Shown: positions 1 through 7,272, counted from the first letter of the stretch. The stretch is DNA of 13,823 nucleotides from CAVXFS01 sp049582805 (GCA_049582805.1 JBAUUR010000003.1:1-13823), one strand, 5' to 3'. Numbers and translations: made by a program. Notes: generated by a model not told the origin, from the sequence alone.

Positions 1-78
1 ATCCCGAACAGGACAGTGAAACGACTTTGCGCCGATGATAGTGTACGTCCGTATGTGAAAGTAGGTCATCGTCAGACT
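1..78 (+). rRNA. rrf: 5S ribosomal RNA, 3' part (5' end outside window)
   Basis: The first 78 bases match the 3' two thirds of a bacterial 5S rRNA. The recognisable blocks are ATCCCGAAC (1-9), GTGAAACG, GCGCCGATG(A)TAGTG and GAAAGTAGGTCATCGTCAG (57-75), in the right order and spacing for loops B, C, E and helices IV/V. The 3' end is placed near 76-78, where helix I strand CGTCAGAC ends; the exact last base cannot be fixed because the 5' strand is outside the window. The window therefore starts inside an rRNA operon, and the intrinsic terminator at 90-126 fits its end. An open frame at 16-201 that crosses this RNA is not a gene. Confidence 0.9.
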
Positions 79-89
79 CCTTATAAAGC

Positions 90-126
90 AAAACGCCCCG
101 CCCCAAAAGGTGGGGCGTTTTGTTTT
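90..126 (+). terminator. Intrinsic terminator of the rRNA operon
   Basis: A 13-bp GC-rich stem pairs AAAACGCCCCGCC (90-102) with GGTGGGGCGTTTT (109-121), with one G-U pair and loop CCAAAA. The right arm runs into GTTTTGTTTT. It lies about a dozen bases after the 5S 3' end, the expected place for the rrn terminator. The A-rich left flank makes it plausible as a bidirectional terminator. Confidence 0.92.
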
Positions 127-167
127 ATGGGCTTGAATCATGACCTGCTTGCACGCAGTGACAACAC

Positions 168-236
168 GCTCGCGCAGCGAGCTTCTTGCGGCGGAGGCTA
201 ACATTCGCTGGCGAATGTTAAGCCCCAACGGGGGGC
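168..236. repeat. Cluster of three short hairpins between rrn and pyrG
   Basis: Three consecutive inverted repeats are visible. GCTCGC/GCGAGC (168-182) has a 3-nt loop. TAACATTCGC/GCGAATGTTA (199-220) is a perfect 10-bp stem with a 2-nt spacer, flanked by GGC and AGCC. GCCCC/GGGGC (222-236) has a 5-nt loop. None is followed by a T-tract, so they are not typical terminators. The middle one shares the core ATTCGC..GCGAA with palindromes at 9992-10138. The function is unknown; they may be dispersed repeat sequences or structured RNA processing sites. Confidence 0.5.
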
Positions 237-304
237 GGCCATAGCCAAAGCAGGGCAATTACGACAGCCAGAAGGGTTACGTTGTTTGATATTCCCTGTA
301 ATTT

Positions 305-333
305 TTGAGGGTACAAGCGATTTCCGGTATCAT
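305..333 (+). promoter_or_regulatory. Candidate sigma-70 promoter of pyrG
   Basis: TTGAGG (305-310) and TATCAT (328-333) are separated by exactly 17 bp and match the -35 and -10 consensus at 4/6 and 5/6 positions. Transcription would begin near 340, only about two bases before the pyrG ATG at 342, giving a nearly leaderless mRNA. This fits the absence of a clear Shine-Dalgarno sequence there. It is a sequence prediction only; read-through from the rRNA operon or another promoter further upstream is possible. Confidence 0.42.
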
Positions 334-341
334 TGCGAGCC

Positions 342-2015
342 ATGACAAAATTCATCTTCATTACTGGCGGTGTGGTGTCGTCGTTAGGCAAGGGTATCGC
401 AGCCGCTTCCCTTGCGGCGATACTTGAATCGCGCGGACTAAGAGTCACACTGTTAAAGCTTGATCCTTATATCAATGTTGATCCCGGAACCATGAGTCCG
501 TTCCAGCATGGAGAAGTGTTCGTTACTGAAGATGGAGCGGAAACCGACCTTGATCTCGGTCATTACGAGCGCTTCGTGTCCGCCAAGATGCGTAAGGCAA
601 ATAACTTTACTACCGGCCAGATTTATGAAAGTGTGATCCGCAAGGAGCGGCGCGGTGAATATCTTGGCAAAACAGTGCAGGTGATCCCGCACATCACGAA
701 CGAAATCCAGTCATTTATTGAGCGTGGCGCGGCAGCATCACATGATGGCAACGCGGATGTGGCAATAGTCGAGATCGGCGGCACAGTAGGTGATATCGAA
801 TCGCTGCCATTTCTTGAGGCAGCGCGCCAGATGGGCTTGCGTCTCGGTCGGGGATCTACCGCATTTGTACATTTGACCCTGGTACCATTCATCGCCAGCG
901 CAGGCGAATTGAAAACCAAGCCGACGCAGCATAGCGTGCAAAAGCTGCGCGAGATTGGGATTTTGCCGACCGCATTGTTATGCCGGGCGGATCGACCGAT
1001 ACCCGATGATGAGCGGGCAAAAATTTCTCTGTTTTCCAACCTGCGTGAAGAAGCTGTCATTTCTGTTTGGGATGAGGACAGCATTTACAAGATACCGCAA
1101 ATGTTGAACCAGCAAGGCCTGGACCGCATCATTTGTGAAGAACTGAATTTAAATCCGCCACCAGCTGATTTGTCGGCATGGGCAAAACTCGTGGATGACT
1201 TGGAACACCCGGAACATCAAGTATCCATAGGCATGGTTGGCAAGTATGTGGATTTGACCGAATCCTACAAGTCACTGATTGAAGCGTTGCGTCATGCCGG
1301 CATACATACGGCCACGCGTGTCAACATCGAATTCCTGGATTCGGAATTGCTGGAAAAATCCGAAGTTGGCGGACTGGGCCGCTTCGACGCGATACTGGTT
1401 CCGGGTGGATTTGGCAAGCGCGGGACGGAAGGGAAAATCTCGGCGATTCGATATGCCCGCGAAAACAGGATCCCCTATCTCGGTATCTGCCTTGGCATGC
1501 AGCTTGCCGTGATCGAATATGCACGCGATGTTACGGGTATGACGGATGCAAACAGTACCGAATTTGATCCTGAAACGGAGCATCCGGTGGTGGCGCTTAT
1601 AACTGAATGGCTTGATCGCGAAGGCAAGGTGGAAAAACGCAGCACGCAATCAGATATGGGTGGCAGCATGCGACTGGGTTCGCAACGTTGTCCAGTCAAA
1701 TCCGGAACGCTTGCCGCGAGAATCTACGGTGCTGAAGTGAACGAAAGGCATCGCCATCGCTACGAAGTAAATAACTATTACGTGCCGATGTTGGAAAAGG
1801 CAGGACTCGTATTTTCCGCTCGCACCCCCAGCGAAAATCTGCCGGAAATAATGGAATTGCCGCAAACAATGCACCCATGGTTTGTAGGCGTTCAGTTCCA
1901 TCCGGAATTCACCTCCACTCCTCGCGCTGGACATCCATTGTTCAAGTCGTTTATCGAAGCTGCAATTCAGCGCCAGCGGACGGCACGGGCAGCTCAACAG
2001 AAGGCATTGGCGTGA
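342..2015 (+). CDS. pyrG: CTP synthase (glutamine-hydrolysing)
   Basis: Makes CTP from UTP, ATP and glutamine, the last step of pyrimidine nucleotide synthesis, in the cytoplasm. The 557-residue product has the N-terminal amidoligase domain starting MTKFIFITGGVVSSLGKG, whose P-loop-like glycine stretch is typical of PyrG. The C-terminal class I glutamine amidotransferase domain has GICLGMQ with nucleophile Cys383 and GVQFHPEF with His520 and Glu522, completing the triad (E. coli Cys379/His515/Glu517). Length is slightly above the usual ~545 residues. ATG at 342 is preferred because family members begin MTKFIFVTGG; an in-frame TTG at 333 would add only three residues and lies inside the predicted -10 element. 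No convincing Shine-Dalgarno precedes it. First gene of the pyrG-kdsA-eno-ftsB operon; a 94-bp gap separates it from kdsA. Confidence 0.98.
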   Translation: MTKFIFITGGVVSSLGKGIAAASLAAILESRGLRVTLLKLDPYINVDPGTMSPFQHGEVFVTEDGAETDLDLGHYERFVSAKMRKANNFTTGQIYESVIRKERRGEYLGKTVQVIPHITNEIQSFIERGAAASHDGNADVAIVEIGGTVGDIESLPFLEAARQMGLRLGRGSTAFVHLTLVPFIASAGELKTKPTQHSVQKLREIGILPTALLCRADRPIPDDERAKISLFSNLREEAVISVWDEDSIYKIPQMLNQQGLDRIICEELNLNPPPADLSAWAKLVDDLEHPEHQVSIGMVGKYVDLTESYKSLIEALRHAGIHTATRVNIEFLDSELLEKSEVGGLGRFDAILVPGGFGKRGTEGKISAIRYARENRIPYLGICLGMQLAVIEYARDVTGMTDANSTEFDPETEHPVVALITEWLDREGKVEKRSTQSDMGGSMRLGSQRCPVKSGTLAARIYGAEVNERHRHRYEVNNYYVPMLEKAGLVFSARTPSENLPEIMELPQTMHPWFVGVQFHPEFTSTPRAGHPLFKSFIEAAIQRQRTARAAQQKALA

Positions 2016-2109
2016 GATGGGTCAAAGAGGACGATCAGGCCGCGCGCGGCGGCACGCAGCAGGCGTTGCGGACAGCACCAGCCGGGCAGCATGCCGGGAA
2101 TCATAAAAT

Positions 2110-2961
2110 ATGAAACTGTGTGGATTTGATATCGGGCTGAATCAGCCGATGTTCCTGATTGCCGGGCCATGTGTTATCGAGTCTGAGCAACTGGCCATCG
2201 ATACTGCAGGCCGCTTGAAGGAGATATGCAATGACCTGCAAATTAATTTCATTTATAAATCTTCTTACGACAAGGCCAACCGCAGCTCCGGATCGTCATT
2301 CCGCGGATTCGGCATTGATGAGGGCTTGAGAATCCTGTCCGAGGTGAAAAGTCAGATCGGCGTGCCGGTGCTGACTGACGTTCATGATCGGGACGAGATT
2401 GCCCCGGTTGCGAAAGTCGTGGACGTGCTGCAAACCCCGGCGTTCCTTTGCCGGCAGACTGACTTCATTCAGGCAGCAGCGTCTGCCGGGAAGCCGGTGA
2501 ATATCAAGAAGGGACAATTCCTGTCACCGTGGGACATGCGGAACGTGGTGGAAAAGGCGCGCGAGGCAAGCGGAGCGGATAACATCATGGTGTGTGAGCG
2601 CGGCGCATCTTTTGGCTACAACAATCTGGTATCGGACATGCGTTCATTGGCCGTGATGCGTAATACCGGCTGCCCGGTGGTGTTTGATGCGACACATTCC
2701 GTGCAGTTGCCAGGCGGGCAAGGAACGACGAGTGGAGGACAGCGCGAATTTGTGCCGGTGCTGGCGCGCGCGGCTGTTGCAGCAGGTATTTCCGGCTTGT
2801 TCATGGAAACTCATCCGGATCCATCCAAGGCAAAATCGGACGGACCTAATGCTTTTCCATTGGCATATATGAAAGAGATGTTGCAGACATTAAAAGTGCT
2901 GGATGCAACAGTAAAACAGCAAGGGTTGATTGAGGAAAAAGTGAATTTGAGCAGTATTTAA
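2110..2961 (+). CDS. kdsA: 3-deoxy-8-phosphooctulonate (KDO-8-P) synthase, metal-dependent class
   Basis: Condenses PEP with arabinose 5-phosphate to KDO 8-phosphate, committing to KDO synthesis for the inner core of LPS. The 283-residue product is a (beta/alpha)8 DAHP-synthase-type enzyme with the KdsA landmarks SSYDKANRSS, TDVHD, NIKKGQFLSPWDM, CERGASFGYNNLV and HPDPSKAKSDGPNA. The N-terminal motif is AGPCVIES with Cys21, where the E. coli enzyme has GGMNVLES with Asn26. Cys21, His196, Glu233 and Asp244 have the spacing of the Aquifex metal ligands Cys11/His185/Glu222/Asp233, so this is inferred to be a metal-dependent KdsA. The ATG at 2110 has only a weak ribosome site (GGGAA). The 94-bp gap after pyrG holds no other gene. 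Enolase, the PEP-forming enzyme, is encoded 22 bp downstream. Confidence 0.97.
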   Translation: MKLCGFDIGLNQPMFLIAGPCVIESEQLAIDTAGRLKEICNDLQINFIYKSSYDKANRSSGSSFRGFGIDEGLRILSEVKSQIGVPVLTDVHDRDEIAPVAKVVDVLQTPAFLCRQTDFIQAAASAGKPVNIKKGQFLSPWDMRNVVEKAREASGADNIMVCERGASFGYNNLVSDMRSLAVMRNTGCPVVFDATHSVQLPGGQGTTSGGQREFVPVLARAAVAAGISGLFMETHPDPSKAKSDGPNAFPLAYMKEMLQTLKVLDATVKQQGLIEEKVNLSSI

Positions 2962-2983
2962 GTAAACTAAGGACTAGACAGAA

Positions 2984-4267
2984 ATGAGTGCAATTGTTGA
3001 TGTGGTGGCGCGTGAGATTCTGGATTCCCGTGGTAATCCGACTGTTGAGGCTGATGTGCTGCTGGAGTCCGGCGTGATGGGACGTGCCGCAGTTCCGTCC
3101 GGTGCGTCCACCGGAACCAGGGAAGCCGTTGAGTTGCGCGATGATGATAAGCAGCGCTATCTCGGCAAGGGCGTGCTGAAAGCAGTCGAAAATGTGAACA
3201 CCGAGATTGCCGAGGCGATTGTCGGGCTGGATGTTTCGGAGCAGGCATTCATCGATCAGACCATGATAGATCTGGATGGCACCGAGAATAAATCGCGGCT
3301 TGGCGCGAATGCCATCCTGGCCGTATCCCTGGCAGTGGCCAAGGCCGCCGCTGAAGAAGCGGGACTGCCACTGTACCGATACCTGGGGGGCGCGGCGCGC
3401 ATGGAAATGCCGGTGCCGATGATGAACATCATCAATGGTGGTGCGCACGCTGTTGGCGGCGCCGACATTCAGGAGTTCATGATCATTCCGGTAGGCAGCC
3501 AGAGTTTCCGTGAAGCGCTGCGTTGCGGCGCGGAAGTGTTCCATAACCTGAAAAGCATTCTGCATCACCGCGGGCTCAGCACCACGGTGGGCGACGAAGG
3601 CGGCTTTGCGCCTGCCCTGGGTTCCAACGAGGCCGCATTGAAAATCATCGTCGAAGCCATAGACGCGGCCGGTTATGTTCCCGGCGCGGATGTGGCGATA
3701 GGCATAGATGCTGCCGCTTCGGAATTTTACAAGGACGGGCATTATCACCTGAAAGCGGACGGGCTGACTCTTACCTCGTCGCAGATCATAGACCTGTATG
3801 CGACTTGGGTGGACAAATATCCAATCATCAGCATTGAGGACGGCTTGAGCGAGCACGATTGGGAGGGCTGGAAACGGCTTACCGAGCGCCTTGGCAAATC
3901 CATCCAGTTGGTCGGCGACGATGTGTTTGTGACCAACACGAAAATCTTGCGGGAAGGCATCAGGCAAGGCATTGCCAACTCGGTTCTGATCAAGGTTAAC
4001 CAGATCGGCACCCTCACTGAAACTTTTGCGGCGATTGAAATGGCCAAACGCGCGGGCTACACCGCCGTGGTTTCGCATCGCTCCGGCGAGACGGAGGATT
4101 GCACCATCGCCGACCTGGCCGTTGCCACCAATGTGCTGCAAATCAAGACCGGCTCGCTGTCTCGCTCTGACCGTATCGCGAAATACAATCAGCTGTTGCG
4201 CATCGAAGAAGACCTCGGTGACAGCGCGTCCTACCCCGGACGCGAGGCGTATTATCAGCTTGGATAA
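2984..4267 (+). CDS. eno: Enolase (phosphopyruvate hydratase)
   Basis: Interconverts 2-phosphoglycerate and PEP in glycolysis/gluconeogenesis with Mg2+; in many bacteria it is also a degradosome partner. The 427-residue product begins with the capping-domain sequence REILDSRGNPTVE and contains the catalytic-loop region PSGASTGTREA. The enolase signature LIKVNQIGTLTET carries Lys337. SHRSGETEDCTIADLAVA contains His365-Arg366-Ser367, and Lys388 follows in IKTGSLSRSDR; all are offset by -4 from E. coli numbering. Ile-Asp-Ala-Ala-Ala-Ser-Glu-Phe-Tyr marks a metal-ligand strand. The start at ATG 2984 has an AAGGA ribosome site at 2969-2973. The stop codon overlaps the ftsB start by one base (TAATG), so the two are probably translationally coupled. 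Confidence 0.98.
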   Translation: MSAIVDVVAREILDSRGNPTVEADVLLESGVMGRAAVPSGASTGTREAVELRDDDKQRYLGKGVLKAVENVNTEIAEAIVGLDVSEQAFIDQTMIDLDGTENKSRLGANAILAVSLAVAKAAAEEAGLPLYRYLGGAARMEMPVPMMNIINGGAHAVGGADIQEFMIIPVGSQSFREALRCGAEVFHNLKSILHHRGLSTTVGDEGGFAPALGSNEAALKIIVEAIDAAGYVPGADVAIGIDAAASEFYKDGHYHLKADGLTLTSSQIIDLYATWVDKYPIISIEDGLSEHDWEGWKRLTERLGKSIQLVGDDVFVTNTKILREGIRQGIANSVLIKVNQIGTLTETFAAIEMAKRAGYTAVVSHRSGETEDCTIADLAVATNVLQIKTGSLSRSDRIAKYNQLLRIEEDLGDSASYPGREAYYQLG

Positions 4268-4590
4268 TGCGTGTCGTTACGTTCATTCTCCTGGCCCTTG
4301 TTTTGCTGTTGCAGTATCCGCTATGGCTGGGCAAGGGTGGCTGGTTGAAAGTATGGGAATTGGGCAATCAGGTCGAAGCACAAAAGCAGGCCAATCTCCA
4401 GACGCAGGCGCGCAATGCTGCGCTGGATGCTGAAGTGCGCGACCTTAAACAAGGCACAGAAGCGATAGAAGAACGTGCGCGCAACGAGCTGGGTATGGTC
4501 AAGACCGACGAGATTTTCTTCCAGATAGTCGGCAAACACTCATCGGAATATGCATCGACGGTATCGCCTTCGGAAACATCAATCCGTTAA
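4267..4590 (+). CDS. ftsB: Cell division protein FtsB
   Basis: A bitopic inner-membrane protein of the divisome that forms the FtsQ-FtsL-FtsB complex linking early division proteins to septal peptidoglycan synthesis. The 107-residue product has a short cytoplasmic start, one membrane helix at about residues 3-18 (VVTFILLALVLLLQYP), then a periplasmic coiled coil from about 30 to 70 rich in Glu, Gln, Ala and Leu. It ends with the family hallmark EERARNELGMVKTDEIFFQI. Length matches E. coli FtsB (103 residues). The ATG overlaps the eno stop by one base. The eno-ftsB pair is a standard order in beta- and gammaproteobacteria, which supports the identification. Confidence 0.95.
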   Translation: MRVVTFILLALVLLLQYPLWLGKGGWLKVWELGNQVEAQKQANLQTQARNAALDAEVRDLKQGTEAIEERARNELGMVKTDEIFFQIVGKHSSEYASTVSPSETSIR

Positions 4591-4606
4591 ACTTCGGAGG
4601 GCAGGA

Positions 4607-5299
4607 ATGAGGACAAAACTACTCTGCATTACTTGCTCCATTGTGCTCTTGGCTTGTGGCAAGACAGGAGGCGGTGGGTCATATCAGCAGACAGGTTCCC
4701 TGGTGGTTCAGCCAGCCGCCTCCCAGCCGGCGATCAGCAGTAGTGCGATGCAAACGGCCAGGACGGATGCTGTGCAAATAGCCGGATTTTACCCGGGCAT
4801 GGACATTCAAGGCGTGCCAGACATCATGATGTCAATATTGGCTGACCAGCAATTGCCCGGCTTCGGCTTTACCGGCGTGATCAGACTGGGCAATGGAGAG
4901 CAATGTGTCCTGATGTATACCAAATCATTCATGGATGCACTGGAAGCGCGGGCGCGTGATCGTTATGGCATCGCGCGGGCGCAGGCAAAAGTGGACGAGG
5001 AAGTTCTTACCTCATGCGAAAATTCGGATGGTGTCATGACAGCGCAGGCCGGAGCGGATGGCAAGGTCACCCGCATCCAGTTCAATGACGTCAGGAGCCT
5101 GTTCAACGTACAAGGAGCTTCACTTGCTGACTTTGCAAGGCACCTTGCTGCTGAAGCCCACATTCCTGAATTGAAACCCAACGAGAACCAGACTACATGG
5201 AACTACACGAGTCCGCAGGGAACAAACATCGCACTTGAAACAAAAAACGCACTGGGAATATCCATGCTGAGGCTTGTTATGAGCAGGTCCGAGCCTTAG
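4607..5299 (+). CDS. Putative lipoprotein of unknown function
   Basis: Not recognised as a characterised family. The 230-residue product starts MRTKLLCITCSIVLLACG, a lipoprotein signal: basic n-region, hydrophobic core and lipobox LLAC with Cys17. The next residue is Gly18, so outer-membrane sorting is likely. A Gly/Ser/Gln-rich linker (about 19-60) follows, then a globular part with FYPGMDIQGVPDIMMSIL and two cysteines (GEQCVLM, LTSCENSD) that might form a disulfide. The start at 4607 is chosen because CGGAGG (4595-4600) sits six bases upstream and the signal peptide begins there; an upstream ATG at 4550 would overlap ftsB and bury the signal. It lies 16 bp after ftsB, so it is probably cotranscribed with the operon. 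Confidence 0.85.
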   Translation: MRTKLLCITCSIVLLACGKTGGGGSYQQTGSLVVQPAASQPAISSSAMQTARTDAVQIAGFYPGMDIQGVPDIMMSILADQQLPGFGFTGVIRLGNGEQCVLMYTKSFMDALEARARDRYGIARAQAKVDEEVLTSCENSDGVMTAQAGADGKVTRIQFNDVRSLFNVQGASLADFARHLAAEAHIPELKPNENQTTWNYTSPQGTNIALETKNALGISMLRLVMSRSEP

Positions 5300-5342
5300 C
5301 CGGTGCCATGCTGGCCTAATAAATCAGCAAAGGTAAATGGTT

Positions 5343-5546
5343 ATGCATAAAATAGTCATTCTTACGGTGTTCACTGCCATAGTGCTTGGCGCCTGTGGCC
5401 AGACCAAGACCCAGGATTACTATCTTGCCCACCCGGACGAACTGGCTGCCGATCTGGCTGAATGCAAGGCCGGCGGCATGAGCACGTACAACTGCAACGA
5501 GGCAGACAAGGCCGCATTCATCCTGAACTCGAAAAAGAAGGAATGA
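5343..5546 (+). CDS. Small lipoprotein, EexN-like
   Basis: A 67-residue protein with lipoprotein signal MHKIVILTVFTAIVLGACG (lipobox LGAC, Cys18). The mature part is only about 50 residues: DYYLAHPDELAADLAECKAG, then a second cysteine in YNCNEADKAAF and a Lys-rich tail. The pattern YYLAxPxEL..LxxCK....xCxxA resembles the EexN-type small lipoproteins named after plasmid entry exclusion. That similarity is from memory and does not show an exclusion role, since no conjugation genes are near. The two mature cysteines probably pair. ATG 5343 is preferred to ATG 5337 because AAAGG (5329-5333) is nine bases upstream. It lies 43 bp after the previous lipoprotein gene and may end the operon; convergent folD follows. 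Confidence 0.72.
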   Translation: MHKIVILTVFTAIVLGACGQTKTQDYYLAHPDELAADLAECKAGGMSTYNCNEADKAAFILNSKKKE

Positions 5547-5551
5547 CACGA

Positions 5552-5622
5552 GCCTGTGCTCATCTTCAGCGTCAGCAGCAAGCGCAAGGGGGAATTGGCT
5601 ATCCGTTTAGTTGCGCACAGGC
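5552..5622. other. Convergent intergenic spacer with a spaced inverted repeat
   Basis: Between the converging lipoprotein and folD genes, GCCTGTGC (5552-5559) is repeated inverted as GCACAGGC (5615-5622), 55 bases apart. Neither arm is followed by a T-tract, so a simple intrinsic terminator is not apparent on either strand. The repeat may form a long-loop stem in read-through transcripts, or it may be chance. Confidence 0.3.
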
Positions 5623-5628
5623 GTCGGA

Positions 5629-6480
5629 TTATCTTTCGGCACGTTCCGCCGCCAGCACGGTATTCGCCATCAGCATCGTAATGGTCATCGGCCCAACTCC
5701 GCCTGGCACCGGGGTGATCCAGCCGGCCACTTCCTTGGCCGAATCGAAATCCACGTCACCGCAAAGCTTGCCGTCAGGCAGGCGGTTGATGCCCACATCT
5801 ATCACTGCCGCGCCCGGCTTGATCATGTTGCCGGTGATCATCTTTGGCTTGCCGGTCGCGACCACGAGGATGTCCGCGTCGCGCGTGAACCTGGCTAAAT
5901 CCTGAGTCCTAGAGGTGCAGATCGTTACGGTGGCGTTCTGTTGCAGGAGCATCAGCGCCATCGGCTTGCCGACGATGTTGCTGCGGCCCACCACTACGGC
6001 GTGCTGGCCTTCGATGGACACACCGCATTTTTCCAGCAGCTTCATTGCGCCGTATGGCGTGCAGGGCGCGAAGCGGGTGTTGCCGGTGACCAGGGCGCCG
6101 ACGTTCACCGGGTGGAAGCCGTCCACATCCTTGTCCGGGCTGATCGCTTCCAGCACCTTGCCGCTGTCGATCTGCCTGGGTACCGGCAGTTGCACCAGGA
6201 TGCCATGGATCTTTGGATCGGCGTTGAGTGCAGCGATTTTTGCCAGCAGCGTAGCCTCGCTCGTGTCGGCGGGCAGGGACACATGTTCGGAATGCAGGCC
6301 CAGTTCGGTGCAGGCCTTGACCTTGTTGGCAACATAGACCCTGGAGGCGGGGTCTTCGCCGACAATGATCACCGCCAGCCCCGGTGTTATGCCGCGCGCC
6401 TTCAAGGCATCGGCGCGCACCTTCCATTCGGCGCGGACTTCCTGCGCGATGGCCTTGCCGTCTATGATGCGGGCGCTCAT
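5629..6480 (-). CDS. folD: Bifunctional methylenetetrahydrofolate dehydrogenase / methenyl-THF cyclohydrolase
   Basis: Interconverts 5,10-methylene-THF, methenyl-THF and 10-formyl-THF with NADP+, supplying one-carbon units for purines and formyl-Met-tRNA in the cytoplasm. The 283-residue product starts MSARIIDGKAIAQEVR. It has the catalytic lysine region YVANKVKAC (Lys53; E. coli Lys54), GILVQLPVP (Gln97), DKDVDGFHPVNVG (Asp120), the NADP-binding stretch VVVGRSNIVGKPMALML and the C-terminal PGGVGPMTITML. All landmarks sit one position from E. coli FolD. The start is ATG at 6478-6480, where the family sequence begins; the frame stays open upstream into ppa, but that extension reads ppa out of frame. 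It starts five bases after the ppa stop, so ppa-folD is probably one transcript with coupled translation. Confidence 0.97.
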   Translation of the reverse strand: MSARIIDGKAIAQEVRAEWKVRADALKARGITPGLAVIIVGEDPASRVYVANKVKACTELGLHSEHVSLPADTSEATLLAKIAALNADPKIHGILVQLPVPRQIDSGKVLEAISPDKDVDGFHPVNVGALVTGNTRFAPCTPYGAMKLLEKCGVSIEGQHAVVVGRSNIVGKPMALMLLQQNATVTICTSRTQDLARFTRDADILVVATGKPKMITGNMIKPGAAVIDVGINRLPDGKLCGDVDFDSAKEVAGWITPVPGGVGPMTITMLMANTVLAAERAER

Positions 6481-6485
6481 GATGA

Positions 6486-7034
6486 TCAGAACTCGGGTTT
6501 CACTTTGGCGTTCATGTAATTCTCCACGCCTGACATAATTTCGGCGCGAGCTTCCTCGATGCCTTTCCAGCCTTGCACCTTGACCCACTTGTGCGGCTCC
6601 AGGTCCTTGTAGTGCTCGAAGAAATGGGCAATTTGTTTGAGCGTGATGGCCGGCAGCTCTTTGAAATTATGCAAGCCGCGATAAACAGTGGACAGTTTGT
6701 CCACCGGTACGGCCAGCACCTTGGCGTCAAATCCTGATTCATCCTCCATCTTGAGGACGCCTAGAGGGCGGCAACGAACCACCACGCCGGTCAGCAGCGG
6801 CACCGGGGTGATCACCAGCACATCCACCGGATCGCCATCGTCAGACAGGGTATGGGGGATATAACCGTAATTGCAGGGATAATGCATCGCCGTATTCATG
6901 AAGCGGTCAACGAATATTGCTCCGGAATCCTTGTCAACCTCGTATTTTACGGGATCTCCATGCATGGGGATCTCGATGATCACGTTGAAGTCGTCAGGCA
7001 GGTTTTTCCCGGAAGGGACAAGGTTCAAACTCAT
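6486..7034 (-). CDS. ppa: Inorganic pyrophosphatase (family I)
   Basis: Hydrolyses pyrophosphate to phosphate in the cytoplasm, pulling biosynthetic reactions (including CTP-dependent activation) forward. The 182-residue product has the family I landmarks NVIIEIPMHGDPVKYE (Lys30), HYPCNYGYIPHTL and the signature DDGDPVDVLV with metal-binding Asp66 and Asp71, plus Asp103 in DESGFDAKV. It ends with the WVKVQGW motif common in proteobacterial enzymes. Length fits the hexameric bacterial type. ATG at 7032-7034 is the family start; a weak AGGG lies about ten bases upstream. A possible -10 hexamer TACAAT reads on this strand at 7073-7078, but no good -35 partner was found. Upstream gene of the ppa-folD pair. 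Confidence 0.97.
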   Translation of the reverse strand: MSLNLVPSGKNLPDDFNVIIEIPMHGDPVKYEVDKDSGAIFVDRFMNTAMHYPCNYGYIPHTLSDDGDPVDVLVITPVPLLTGVVVRCRPLGVLKMEDESGFDAKVLAVPVDKLSTVYRGLHNFKELPAITLKQIAHFFEHYKDLEPHKWVKVQGWKGIEEARAEIMSGVENYMNAKVKPEF

Positions 7035-7251
7035 TTTGTTATGGCCCTATGAACAAAATTTTGAAGAGGCGAATTGTAACATTGTGGGCGGTCATGAAAT
7101 TGCGGGTTTTGCGTTCGTCTTGGTTTGAATATGTGTCTATTTTGAAACCAGTTGAGCGGTGTCAAAGATAGATGATTTTTGCATTCCTGGCCCGATAAGA
7201 CGAAGCTAAATTGGCACGTATAAAGTGTATTTGAATTTTGCTCACAGAAAC

Positions 7252-7272
7252 TGTGGATAACTTTGTGCATGA
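7252..7272 (-). promoter_or_regulatory. DnaA box (exact) plus degenerate second box
   Basis: Bases 7252-7260 (TGTGGATAA) are the exact complement of the DnaA box TTATCCACA. Twelve bases on, 7264-7272 (TGTGCATGA) is the complement of TCATGCACA, one mismatch from TTATNCACA. A third loose match, TGTGAATTA, is at 7430-7438. An AT-rich block (7321-7358) lies 60-100 bp away. One exact 9-mer is not rare enough alone to prove function, and no replication genes are nearby; regulation by or titration of DnaA is the modest reading. Confidence 0.4.

Noticed and set aside
16..201. Open frame of 61 codons at the left end
   Set aside because: It overlaps the 5S rRNA and its terminator and has no protein-like features.
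193..222. Integron attC-like site (GGCTAAC...GTTAAGC)
   Set aside because: The two boxes are only about 14 bases apart and the inner L boxes are absent; attC sites are much longer and no integrase is present.
333..341. TTG start adding MRA to PyrG
   Set aside because: Family members start at MTKFIF; the TTG overlaps the predicted -10 box and has no ribosome site.
2846..4141. Long antisense frame opposite eno (431 codons), and similar ones at 8694-9989 and 11731-13146
   Set aside because: They are codon-bias shadows of eno, xseA and the aminotransferase operon; their Arg/His/Gln-rich translations have no domains.
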